Shown here piece by piece: positions 44,322 to 52,284 of a DNA stretch of 64,000 bases. This stretch comes from RHLJ01 sp965222205 (GTDB taxonomy: Bacteria > Bacteroidota > Rhodothermia > Balneolales > Balneolaceae): positions 868,001 through 932,000 of the forward strand of contig OZ244932.1 in assembly GCA_965222205.1 (NCBI GenBank), read 5' to 3'. How positions within the stretch are numbered: position 1 is the stretch's first letter; every line of letters begins with the position of its first letter. A program made the position numbers and the translations under genes. The notes beneath the pieces were generated by a model. That model made no database searches. It was not told the origin of the DNA and saw nothing but the letters and a program-made list of their open reading frames with translations.

Positions 44322-44357
44322 GAGGTACAGAGAGACAAAGGTTCGTCTCTGTGCCTC
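44322..44357. repeat. Intergenic imperfect hairpin with CTTAGTCTC repeats
   Basis: GAGGTACAGAGAGAC (44322-44336) pairs imperfectly with GTCTCTGTGCCTC (44345-44357). Short direct repeats of CTTAGTCTC follow up to about 44380. It lies between rsmB and valS; similar 'GTGCCTTAGTCTC' strings are common intergenic repeats in related bacteria. Confidence 0.4.
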
Positions 44358-44379
44358 AGTGCCTTAGTCTCTTAGTCTC

Positions 44380-45702
44380 TTATTTTACTCTCTTCAACAG
44401 TACCCCAAAATGCCCGTCACATCCATGGACATGTGGTAAAGTCTGATAGGCTTTTCCATCTTCGGCGAGTACTTCTTCAGGTACATAATCTTCCAATGGT
44501 TCCAGCTCGAAGTTGTCATCCATTTTTTCAATCAGCTTTTTAACCTGCTCCATATTCTCTTCCGGCTCGATTGAGCATGTACTATACACCAGACGACCCC
44601 CTAATTTCACCATATTTGCAGCTTCTTCAAGTAATTCCTCCTGAAGCTTCACAGCATTTTTCAGGCCTTCTTCGTCTCGTCTCCATCGTAAATCTGCTCG
44701 TTTACTTAAAACTCCGGTTCCTGTACAAGGAGCATCCAGCAGAACAGCATCAGCCAGTGGGAGAGAGAGTTCAAGTACATCACCCCGTCGTATTTTGATG
44801 TTTTCTGCGTTGAAACTGAGAGCACTTTCCGCAAGTTTTTCTAATCTGTCTGCGGAAATATCAACAGCGAGGATTTCTGCTTTTCCTTCGGTGAGATCCG
44901 AGATCATAATAGACTTGGTTCCCGGGGCAGCACAAAGATCATAGATTTTTTCATCCGGCTGAGGATCAAGTATAAAAGGGGCTAGCCCTGCCGCAATGTC
45001 CTGTACCTGGCAAACACCCTTTGCAAGCAATCCTTTTTCAATAAAAGGCTGCACAGAGTTTACTTTATAGAAGTTTGGAAGCCAGTCGCTTTCCTCAAAC
45101 TCAACGCCCATTTTATCCATGCGTTTTATAAAATTCTCCGGCTTGGTACGGAGCGTATTTACCCGAACATAATAGTTTGGACGGCTATTATTCGCCTGCA
45201 TTAGTTTGAATGCTTCACGTTCCCCGAAACGCTTGCTCCAACGGGCAACCATCCATTCAGGGTGCGAAAAAGTAGCAGCAACCAGCTTGGTTCGATCTTT
45301 ATAAGCAGGTTTTGGAAGATTCTCAATATCCCGTTGAAGATTGCGCATAATCGCGTTTACCAGGTCTCCGGTTTTAGAACCTAATTTGAACTTAGCAATT
45401 TCGACAGCTTCGTTAATTGCAGCGTAATCCGGGGTGCTGTCCATGAACAGCATATCGTAAATACCAAGACGGAGAATATTTTTAAGCTCAGCTTTCATCT
45501 CATCTACTCCGATACTGGAATAATGATCAATCAGGAAGTCGAGATAGCTTCTTCTTCGGAAGATATTCTGGACATATTCGCGTACCTGAGCTTTCTCGCG
45601 GGTTTCAAGTTCGTCGGCGATGGAGAAATCGAGGTTTTGATTAATATCAAATTCAATGAGTATATCGATACTTGCTGAGCGTTCTGAGAATTCAGTTTCC
45701 AA
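44380..45702 (-). CDS. rsmB: 16S rRNA (cytosine-967-C5)-methyltransferase RsmB
   Basis: 440 residues. An N-terminal NusB-like RNA-binding domain (about 10-140) is followed by the Rossmann methyltransferase with YDLCAAPGTKSIMISDL (SAM binding), LLDAPCTGTGVLSKRADLRWRR and VYSTCSIEPEENMEQV, which hold the two catalytic cysteines. The start is TTG; no ATG is present upstream in frame. The tandem terminators at 45736-45809 end the gene upstream (minus direction), so rsmB has its own promoter. Confidence 0.93.
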   Translation of the reverse strand: METEFSERSASIDILIEFDINQNLDFSIADELETREKAQVREYVQNIFRRRSYLDFLIDHYSSIGVDEMKAELKNILRLGIYDMLFMDSTPDYAAINEAVEIAKFKLGSKTGDLVNAIMRNLQRDIENLPKPAYKDRTKLVAATFSHPEWMVARWSKRFGEREAFKLMQANNSRPNYYVRVNTLRTKPENFIKRMDKMGVEFEESDWLPNFYKVNSVQPFIEKGLLAKGVCQVQDIAAGLAPFILDPQPDEKIYDLCAAPGTKSIMISDLTEGKAEILAVDISADRLEKLAESALSFNAENIKIRRGDVLELSLPLADAVLLDAPCTGTGVLSKRADLRWRRDEEGLKNAVKLQEELLEEAANMVKLGGRLVYSTCSIEPEENMEQVKKLIEKMDDNFELEPLEDYVPEEVLAEDGKAYQTLPHVHGCDGHFGVLLKRVK

Positions 45703-45735
45703 TGGAGTCCGGATTTTAAATTTCTGGGTTATAAC

Positions 45736-45764
45736 TATAAAAAAAGGTGATTTTGATCACCTTT
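45736..45764 (-). terminator. Terminator 2 after the serine protease gene
   Basis: AAAGGTGAT (45743-45751), loop TTTG, ATCACCTTT (45756-45764). On the minus strand the stem is followed by a T-rich tail (TTTTTTAT). Confidence 0.75.
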
Positions 45765-45780
45765 GGTTGCGTTCGGTTCA

Positions 45781-45809
45781 AAAAAACAAGCCGATGGGCT
45801 AGATCGGCT
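45781..45809 (-). terminator. Terminator 1 after the serine protease gene
   Basis: AGCCGAT (45789-45795) pairs with ATCGGCT (45803-45809); on the minus strand TTGTTTTTT follows. It lies 64 bases after the protease stop codon, in tandem with the 45736-45764 terminator. Confidence 0.75.
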
Positions 45810-45872
45810 CGTAGAGTATTAAGATAAAATTTTACAAGGGGATTTGCTAGTCAATGCTTGTGAAAAAAAGCA

Positions 45873-47249
45873 TTATTTGCGCTCAATGATATAGGTAAAG
45901 TTGCTGATCATTGATATTCGGTCTGAAAAATTGAGTGAGTTATTATTTGAGACAGAGAAATCGGTTTCCTCGGGAAGTAACTCAAATAAATTCAAAAGGT
46001 AACGGGTTTTAATAGCGTAAGTTACATTTTCGGCTCCAGCATGTTTAGCTGAGACAATGCCCACAATATTTCCGGAATTATCAATCATAGGGCCGCCACT
46101 GCTTCCCGGCTGGGTTGGAGCGGAAACCTGATAGAGTGTCACATCACCCTGATAACCTGTTCTTGAGCTTATCAATCCGCTTGTGAGTTTTATCTCGTCT
46201 CCCATTGTAGCTCTGAGAGGATATCCCAATACAAAAACATCTTCACCAACACTGGATAAATCATTATTTAAAGAGTAGGGTATTTCCTCAAGCTGATTGC
46301 TAAGGTCTTCAATTTTTATTATTGCCAGGTCGTTTTTTTCGTCTGTTATAATAACTCTGGCTTCATATTCTTTTGTGAAATCGCCATCAATTCCTTTCAC
46401 GAGTACAGTATTGGCGCCCTCAACAACATGATTATTGGTTGCAATATATCCCTCTTTACTAATTGCAAACCCGGTACCAGAGCTGGTTGTAAGTGCATTT
46501 TCAGTAGGGTAGGTTTTTATAAAAGACTGACTGATTTTCCCGTCTTTATGAATAACGTTCATAAACCCGCCCTGGAACAGAATAAGGTAATCTTCATCAA
46601 AGGAGCGTTTATCATCGTACCAGATGGCCTTAAAGTTATTTGGAGAACCAGTTGCTGATAATTCAGCTTTAAGGCTTCCTTCACTCCATAGCTCAGAATA
46701 AGCTCCCGATGCTCCTTCAAGATAATGAATGGAGTAGCCGGTTCGATCATTCTTACGCACACCGAGTGTTAAATTTCGCATCATCGGTCCGGTGCTTTCA
46801 TAAATTCCTTCAAGGGGGTCGTACCTGTTTTGCCACTCTGATTTTAAAACAGATTCGCTAAAAAGAACAGAATCTTCAAAGAAGTTCAGGTAAACGATAT
46901 CGCTTTCAAAGTTGTAGCAAACATCCCGGATATTTGAATTATAATTGATGTCCACATCTTTTAGAATTAAGGCATTTCCTCCTAATTTTCGCGCAATAGC
47001 AGCAGATTCGTTTCGGAATTGGATCATATTGCAACTGTATGTACTCTTGGTATTAACTTTTAAGGATCCAAGTACATCATAGGAGCCGTAGATATTATCA
47101 CCAAAAGAGAAATTGTACACTTTAACAGAATCGGGAAGGGGTTGCCGTTCTTGGATTATTGTGGTTGTGTACGTTTTAGAGCATGAAAAGAGTACGAAAA
47201 GACTAAAAAGTAGAAGTAAAGTGGAAGTTCTGAATTTCTTGATAAACAT
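45873..47249 (-). CDS. S1C (HtrA-like) serine protease lipoprotein without PDZ domain
   Basis: 458 residues. The lipoprotein signal ends LFSC (Cys23). Residues about 40-245 are an extra N-terminal region of unknown fold; the trypsin-like domain follows with His274 (ATNNHVVEG), Asp307 (EKNDLAIIKI) and Ser384 (QPGSSGGPMID). There is no PDZ domain, so activation differs from DegP. It is a predicted envelope quality-control or signal protease. The ATG lies in the arm of a perfect 12-bp hairpin (47247-47277), which may control translation. Two terminators follow. Confidence 0.88.
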   Translation of the reverse strand: MFIKKFRTSTLLLLFSLFVLFSCSKTYTTTIIQERQPLPDSVKVYNFSFGDNIYGSYDVLGSLKVNTKSTYSCNMIQFRNESAAIARKLGGNALILKDVDINYNSNIRDVCYNFESDIVYLNFFEDSVLFSESVLKSEWQNRYDPLEGIYESTGPMMRNLTLGVRKNDRTGYSIHYLEGASGAYSELWSEGSLKAELSATGSPNNFKAIWYDDKRSFDEDYLILFQGGFMNVIHKDGKISQSFIKTYPTENALTTSSGTGFAISKEGYIATNNHVVEGANTVLVKGIDGDFTKEYEARVIITDEKNDLAIIKIEDLSNQLEEIPYSLNNDLSSVGEDVFVLGYPLRATMGDEIKLTSGLISSRTGYQGDVTLYQVSAPTQPGSSGGPMIDNSGNIVGIVSAKHAGAENVTYAIKTRYLLNLFELLPEETDFSVSNNNSLNFSDRISMISNFTYIIERK

Positions 47250-47277
47250 AACGCATCAGCTTAGTTGATGCGTTATG
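47247..47277 (-). promoter_or_regulatory. Hairpin that includes the start codon of the serine protease gene
   Basis: On the minus strand CATAACGCATCA (47277-47266) pairs perfectly with TGATGCGTTATG (47258-47247); the last three bases of the 3' arm are the ATG. The loop is seven bases. The hairpin would occlude the start codon. Confidence 0.65.
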
Positions 47278-47310
47278 TTAATTAAAAAAAATATTTTTTG
47301 CCTCATTTCA

Positions 47311-48687
47311 TTAAGAAACAGGGGCCATTTTTTCATTCAGGCTATACCAATCAATTTTTCGTGAAAAATACATCACGAGTCCTAAAATTAAGAAAAGGCC
47401 CAGGCTTCCGGTTAATAAAGCGAGATCTTCCAGTTGAATTACTACAAATATAAAGCCGTAAAGTACTGCCAGTATACCTGATAGTAACACGGTAAAATGT
47501 GTGTTTTTTAAAATCGCACGAGTATAACCCCCAACCAAAGCAAGTGTCATTCCTGCCGAAAGGATATAAGCTAAATTAAACGAGCTGTGCTCTGAAATAG
47601 AAAGCAACAAGGTATAAAAAAGACAAAGGGCAAGACCAACTAAAATATATTGCAGGGGATGTACAGCCCTTTTGTTCATGATTTCAACAAAGAAGAAAAC
47701 AAGAAAAGTAAGTCCTATGAATAGAATGGCGTATTTAACACTTCGTTCGCTTCTCTGGTAGTTATCGGCCGGTATGAAGAGGTTAACACCAAAGGCTGAA
47801 GCTTTGATATTTTGCTTTTGATAGGTCCAGGCTTGCGGGAAATCACGGTTCAGGTCAATAATATTCCATGAGGCTTTGAATCCGTCATCATTAATAACTT
47901 TCCCTTCTGTTTCAGGGAGATATTCACCGGAAAAGCTTGGTGAAGTCCAGGATGATGCCATTTGAACATGTGTTGTTTTACCCACAGGGGTGACATAAAT
48001 ATAGTCGCTTCCTTTCAGCTCAAGATTGAACGCAAATTTAGATGTTTTGAAGGTATGTTCATCCGGGGTAAGAACAACAGGAGCATGAATGCCCGAGCCA
48101 AGAAGCTCCCGGTCACTTATTTCGGTACCGGATTGAAAGGAAATATTTTTTTCATTCCATAAGATCTGAATCTGCTTCTGAATACCACGCATATCAGAAA
48201 CTCCCACGCTCAGGAAGGCTTTATCAAGCAGCAGATTTTCAGGATCAATATCCAGAGTTAGCGGATCGAAATTAGCAAAACTACCTTCGAACGTAGTATG
48301 GCTGTCATATACTGCTACTTCGAATATTCCGCGATGAAGGCGTTGAGGGATTATTTCGCTATTCACAAAAAGCGACTCCGGGAGTATGTGGAGTTGTTTT
48401 ATCCGTTCTATGATTTCAACATGCTCGGTATCAGAATTTTTGACAACTACATGATCTTTATAGGGAATAGTTAATACCGGCCCGGTAATGATTTGTTCTT
48501 TCCCCCATTTTTCACCGATTTCAGCTACTGCTTCAGATTTCGTTTGCTTCCTCTCGGTGATCAGTCCTTTGATCATTGCCGATGGAATTAACAATATGAG
48601 TGTGATTATTGAGATAAAAGACAGCTTAATAAATAAAGCATGCTTTTGACCAAAGGGTGTTTTGGGTTGCTCTTCTTGATTTGACAT
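47311..48687 (-). CDS. creD: CreD-like inner membrane protein
   Basis: 458 residues. An N-terminal helix (residues ~17-37) is followed by a periplasmic region (about 40-310) with FDPLTLDIDPENLLLDKAFLSVGVSD and NRDFPQAWTYQ, then about five C-terminal helices with the CreD hallmark VNLFIPADNYQRSERSVKYAILFIGLTFLVFFFVEI. The family is known for colicin E2 tolerance and envelope stress in enterobacteria. No creABC regulators are adjacent. A serine protease gene follows 61 bases on. Confidence 0.93.
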   Translation of the reverse strand: MSNQEEQPKTPFGQKHALFIKLSFISIITLILLIPSAMIKGLITERKQTKSEAVAEIGEKWGKEQIITGPVLTIPYKDHVVVKNSDTEHVEIIERIKQLHILPESLFVNSEIIPQRLHRGIFEVAVYDSHTTFEGSFANFDPLTLDIDPENLLLDKAFLSVGVSDMRGIQKQIQILWNEKNISFQSGTEISDRELLGSGIHAPVVLTPDEHTFKTSKFAFNLELKGSDYIYVTPVGKTTHVQMASSWTSPSFSGEYLPETEGKVINDDGFKASWNIIDLNRDFPQAWTYQKQNIKASAFGVNLFIPADNYQRSERSVKYAILFIGLTFLVFFFVEIMNKRAVHPLQYILVGLALCLFYTLLLSISEHSSFNLAYILSAGMTLALVGGYTRAILKNTHFTVLLSGILAVLYGFIFVVIQLEDLALLTGSLGLFLILGLVMYFSRKIDWYSLNEKMAPVS

Positions 48688-48760
48688 AAGGCTTAGGGTT
48701 TAGTTTAGGGTAGGAGAAATGAGTGTAACCCTAAGCCTTTGTTGAGGTTCCCGTAACTAA

Positions 48761-49474
48761 CTAGTTCATTGCAGTTTCTGATACCTGATTCTCATGCACT
48801 GAAAGTGATCGGTCATTTTTAATCACCATATATCCCCAGAAGATTAAAAGAATACCGAGTAGCTCGGTTACATATAATACATAGGTATAACCCATTTTGG
48901 TTGCGGTACCACCAATTCCTGGTAAAATACCTCCTACCGCAATCAATACATTTCCCCAGAACCGACCTTTAAATTCTATTGTTTTGTAATATTTGAATGC
49001 CGAGTAGAAAGCACCTCCTACCAGAAAAATCACCGCATAAATATTAATGAATGGGGTGATGTAACGGATGAAGGTCCATTCAAGGACGTTGCCATTCAGT
49101 TTGTCTGAAACCAGAGATTCATTGAGTGGTGAAAGAATTACCAGTATGCTGGAAATGATCAGAACTACTATCAGGATGCTGGTCATTACGTTGGCTGTCT
49201 TTCGCTTAATCAAAAGGTAAATGGTTCCTTGAGCCAGAGGAGCACCACCAAGAAATGCTCCTGCGATATACCATGCTTTGAATATAAAGGGGCTCCAGCC
49301 GTAAATGGTATGAATACTTTCAACCAGGGTGCCAATGCCATAGAAAACCACGCCAAGAGTCCACCAGAGAAGGTAAAGAGCGTCTGGTTTTTGGCGCCAG
49401 TGATTGTAAATCACATAGAAAAAGTAAACACAAAAAAGAGTAGTAGATATAGGTATATAAGCTACAAAAGGCAT
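48761..49474 (-). CDS. Seven-helix membrane protein of unknown function
   Basis: 237 residues with about seven hydrophobic segments (PISTTLFCVYFFYVIY, LYLLWWTLGVVFYGIGTLV, YIAGAFLGGAPLAQGTIYLL, ILIVVLIISSILVIL, YAVIFLVGGAFYSAF, VLIAVGGILPGIGGTA, LLGILLIFWGYMVI) and a soluble tail. I do not recognise a named family. It lies upstream of creD on the same strand. Confidence 0.65.
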   Translation of the reverse strand: MPFVAYIPISTTLFCVYFFYVIYNHWRQKPDALYLLWWTLGVVFYGIGTLVESIHTIYGWSPFIFKAWYIAGAFLGGAPLAQGTIYLLIKRKTANVMTSILIVVLIISSILVILSPLNESLVSDKLNGNVLEWTFIRYITPFINIYAVIFLVGGAFYSAFKYYKTIEFKGRFWGNVLIAVGGILPGIGGTATKMGYTYVLYVTELLGILLIFWGYMVIKNDRSLSVHENQVSETAMN

Positions 49475-49554
49475 TTTGAGAACTAGTATTGAATTGAAAA
49501 TTTCAAAAGCCTCTAAGAAAACAAGAGAATATGAAGATTATATGAAGGGGGCTG

Positions 49555-50262
49555 CTAAAAATCCCGGTGAGTAATTAATGAGTGGTTAAACCAGAATTCG
49601 AACACCGTACCCTCAAAGGTGAAGAAAACCCCAATCTTGTTGATATCTGTTTTGTATCGGAGAAAAATTTGACCTGAGGTATAATATTCAGAGAAAAGCG
49701 TGGTTTTTCTCAATGCCTGATTTTCCCAGTAATTTTTTCTTTCCATTGTATTCAGCGTTTTATAATCAATCTCGGCTATTTCACGATCATAAATTTCAAA
49801 TGAGCTGGGATAATTTTCTGAATCTCCTTCTTCGTTATCTGTCAACTCAGCAGCAAGTTCAAGCGATCCGAAGATGAATACCTGGTTAAGCTCTCTCTTT
49901 CTCTTTGCATCAAGTTTGGAAATCCTTTTTTGCTGTTCCAGTATTTTATACTCCGGATTTACAGCCTTAACGGGCTGAAGTGTGTCTTCTTTTTCAGACA
50001 CGGGCAGATAGTAGAATTGGGTAGGATCAACAGTTATTGTTTTTTCTTTCAAGTTGGTAATGGTTACATCATAAATAAATAGTTCCTCTTGTTTATCGTA
50101 ATACGATAGCTCAACAGAGATGCTGTCTTTTAATTGAGTGAGTACCTCACGACCGTTAGACCAAATAAAATCTGTTTCTTCACTTGGTGTTACCTGAGAA
50201 ATAGGAGCTGGTGCTACACACGAAATGGACAGAATGGGGAAAAGAAAAAGTAGAGTGCGCAT
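49555..50262 (-). CDS. Lipoprotein of unknown function
   Basis: 235 residues from the ATG at 50262, which gives a textbook lipoprotein signal (MRTLLFLFPILSISC). A TTG at 50277 would add five residues. The mature domain has an immunoglobulin-like beta pattern near 45-85 (EELFIYDVTITNLKEKTITV) and a charged middle. No family is recognised. It is divergent from atpD. Confidence 0.65.
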   Translation of the reverse strand: MRTLLFLFPILSISCVAPAPISQVTPSEETDFIWSNGREVLTQLKDSISVELSYYDKQEELFIYDVTITNLKEKTITVDPTQFYYLPVSEKEDTLQPVKAVNPEYKILEQQKRISKLDAKRKRELNQVFIFGSLELAAELTDNEEGDSENYPSSFEIYDREIAEIDYKTLNTMERKNYWENQALRKTTLFSEYYTSGQIFLRYKTDINKIGVFFTFEGTVFEFWFNHSLITHRDF

Positions 50263-50342
50263 ATTTTTTCTTTTCAAAATAACGATTCATTTTGTCCGCG
50301 ATAATCACATAAAAATGCGAAGCCAAAATATTGATTTCTGAA

Positions 50343-50373
50343 TTGCCTCTCTTCACACATCTCCCTATCTTTA
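50343..50373 (+). promoter_or_regulatory. Predicted promoter of atpDC
   Basis: TTG (50343-50345), a 20-base spacer and TATCTTTA (50366-50373) match the TTG-N19/20-TAnnTTTG promoter of this group with one mismatch. The transcription start would be near 50380, about 65 bases before atpD. Confidence 0.5.
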
Positions 50374-50444
50374 TCAGCCTTTGCAGGAGTGCAAATCTCT
50401 CAAAACGTTTTGACACATAAATTTAAATAAATCGCAGTTCGCAC

Positions 50445-51941
50445 ATGAATAAAGGAACAGTTGCCCAGGTAATCGGACCTGTTGTTGATGTTGATTTTTC
50501 CGAAGGAACAACCCCATCTATTCTTAACGCCCTAACTATTAAAAACCCAACCGACGGCTCAGCGCTGTATCTTGAAGTGGCCCAACATCTTGGTGAAGAT
50601 CGGGTGCGAACTATCGCGATGGACTCTACCGATGGACTTGTTCGGGGAATGGAAGTAGTTGATACCGGGCAAGCTATCGCAATGCCAGTTGGCGAAGATA
50701 TTCGTGGTAGACTCTTTAACGTGGTGGGCGAAGCGATTGACGGAATCAAAGCCCCCGAAGGAAAAAGAAGTTACCCTATTCACCGTGAGGCACCTGCATT
50801 TGATCAGCTTGCAACTTCAGCAGAAATGTTGGAGACGGGTATTAAAGTAGTTGATCTTCTTTGCCCGTATGCGAAAGGTGGTAAAATCGGTTTATTTGGC
50901 GGTGCCGGTGTAGGTAAAACGGTATTGATTCAGGAACTTATTAATAACATCGCGAAGCAGCACGGTGGACTTTCCGTATTTGCCGGTGTTGGTGAGCGTA
51001 CACGTGAAGGAAATGACCTTCTTCGTGAGTTCATCGAGTCTGGTGTAATCAACTATGGCGATGAGTTTAAAGAGTCGATGGAAAACGGCGAGTGGGACCT
51101 CTCGAAAGTAGACGAATCTAAATTGAAAGAGTCTCAGGCAACACTGGTATTTGGTCAGATGAATGAGCCTCCGGGAGCCCGTGCCCGTGTAGCTTTATCA
51201 GGTTTGACGGTTGCTGAATACTTCCGTGATGAAGTATCCCGTGACATTCTTTTATTCATTGATAACATTTTCCGATTTACTCAGGCTGGTTCTGAGGTAT
51301 CGGCACTACTTGGACGTATGCCTTCAGCAGTAGGATATCAGCCAACACTGGCAACCGAGATGGGTGCCATGCAGGAGCGTATCACCTCTACTCAAAAAGG
51401 ATCTATTACATCAGTTCAGGCAGTTTATGTACCTGCCGATGACTTGACTGACCCGGCTCCGGCAACAACCTTTACTCACCTGGATGCAACTACGGTACTT
51501 TCTCGTGCATTAACTCAGATTGGTATTTACCCTGCGGTAGATCCATTGGACTCTACTTCACGAATTATCGATCCAAAGGTAGTAGGAGATTTGCATTACA
51601 ACACTGCCCGAAGAGCGACTATTCTTCTCCAGAACTATAAAGATCTTCAGGATATCATTGCGATTCTTGGTATGGACGAACTTTCTGATGAAGATAAGTT
51701 GGTTGTAAGTCGCGCACGTCGGGTACAGCGTTTCTTCTCCCAGCCATTCTTCGTAGCAGAGCAGTTTACCGGTGCTTCTGGTAAGTATGTAAAGATTGAT
51801 GACACGGTTAAAGGCGTGAAGATGATTCTTGATGGTGAATTAGATCACCTTCCAGAAAACGCGTTTTATATGGTTGGAAGCATTGAAGAGGCCATCGAAA
51901 AAGGCGAGAAGATGCTTGCTGAAGCCGAAGAAGAAGCATAA
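50445..51941 (+). CDS. atpD: F-type ATP synthase subunit beta
   Basis: 498 residues. Walker A GGAGVGKTVLIQELI near 152-166, the catalytic Glu in GVGERTREGNDL, Walker B ILLFIDNIFRFTQAGSE and the DELSDEDKLVVSRARR region (DELSEEDK motif) are present. It catalyses ATP synthesis in the F1 head. Only atpD and atpC are here; other F-ATPase genes must lie elsewhere, as is common in Bacteroidota. Confidence 0.98.
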   Translation: MNKGTVAQVIGPVVDVDFSEGTTPSILNALTIKNPTDGSALYLEVAQHLGEDRVRTIAMDSTDGLVRGMEVVDTGQAIAMPVGEDIRGRLFNVVGEAIDGIKAPEGKRSYPIHREAPAFDQLATSAEMLETGIKVVDLLCPYAKGGKIGLFGGAGVGKTVLIQELINNIAKQHGGLSVFAGVGERTREGNDLLREFIESGVINYGDEFKESMENGEWDLSKVDESKLKESQATLVFGQMNEPPGARARVALSGLTVAEYFRDEVSRDILLFIDNIFRFTQAGSEVSALLGRMPSAVGYQPTLATEMGAMQERITSTQKGSITSVQAVYVPADDLTDPAPATTFTHLDATTVLSRALTQIGIYPAVDPLDSTSRIIDPKVVGDLHYNTARRATILLQNYKDLQDIIAILGMDELSDEDKLVVSRARRVQRFFSQPFFVAEQFTGASGKYVKIDDTVKGVKMILDGELDHLPENAFYMVGSIEEAIEKGEKMLAEAEEEA

Positions 51942-51952
51942 AAGGAAACTAA

Positions 51953-52210
51953 ATGAGTACATTTCAAGCTCAGATATTAACCCCAAACGGCTCACTTTTT
52001 GAAGGAGAAGTATCCGGTGTGCAAATGCCTGGAGAAATGGGAAGCTTTGAGGTAAAAGCTAATCACGCACCTATCGTTTCAGCATTAGAGGAAGGAACTG
52101 TATTAGTTCGCAAAGCTGATGGAGATGTGAATTACAACATTTCCGGTGGTTTTGTAGAAGTAGCAAAGAATAAACTTACACTTTTAGCTGAGTCTGTAGT
52201 GGAAGAGTAA
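51953..52210 (+). CDS. atpC: F-type ATP synthase subunit epsilon (short form)
   Basis: 85 residues: the complete N-terminal beta-sandwich (FQAQILTPNGSLFEGEVSGVQMPGEMGSFEV onward, ending NKLTLLAESVVEE) without the C-terminal two-helix domain that gives epsilon its inhibitory function in E. coli (139 residues). It starts 11 bases after atpD with a good ribosome-binding site (AAAGGAAACTAAATG). A terminator follows. Confidence 0.93.
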   Translation: MSTFQAQILTPNGSLFEGEVSGVQMPGEMGSFEVKANHAPIVSALEEGTVLVRKADGDVNYNISGGFVEVAKNKLTLLAESVVEE

Positions 52211-52240
52211 TTTTTTATTTTCTTACCGATTAGAAATTGA

Positions 52241-52271
52241 AAAGCCGATGTGATAAGCATCGGCTTTTTTT
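52241..52271. terminator. Terminator after atpDC
   Basis: AAAGCCGATG (52241-52250) pairs with CATCGGCTTT (52258-52267) around TGATAAG and is followed by a T-run; the A-side is short but allows partial minus-strand use for the S9 peptidase gene. Confidence 0.85.
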
Positions 52272-52284
52272 GTGAATAGTCCTG

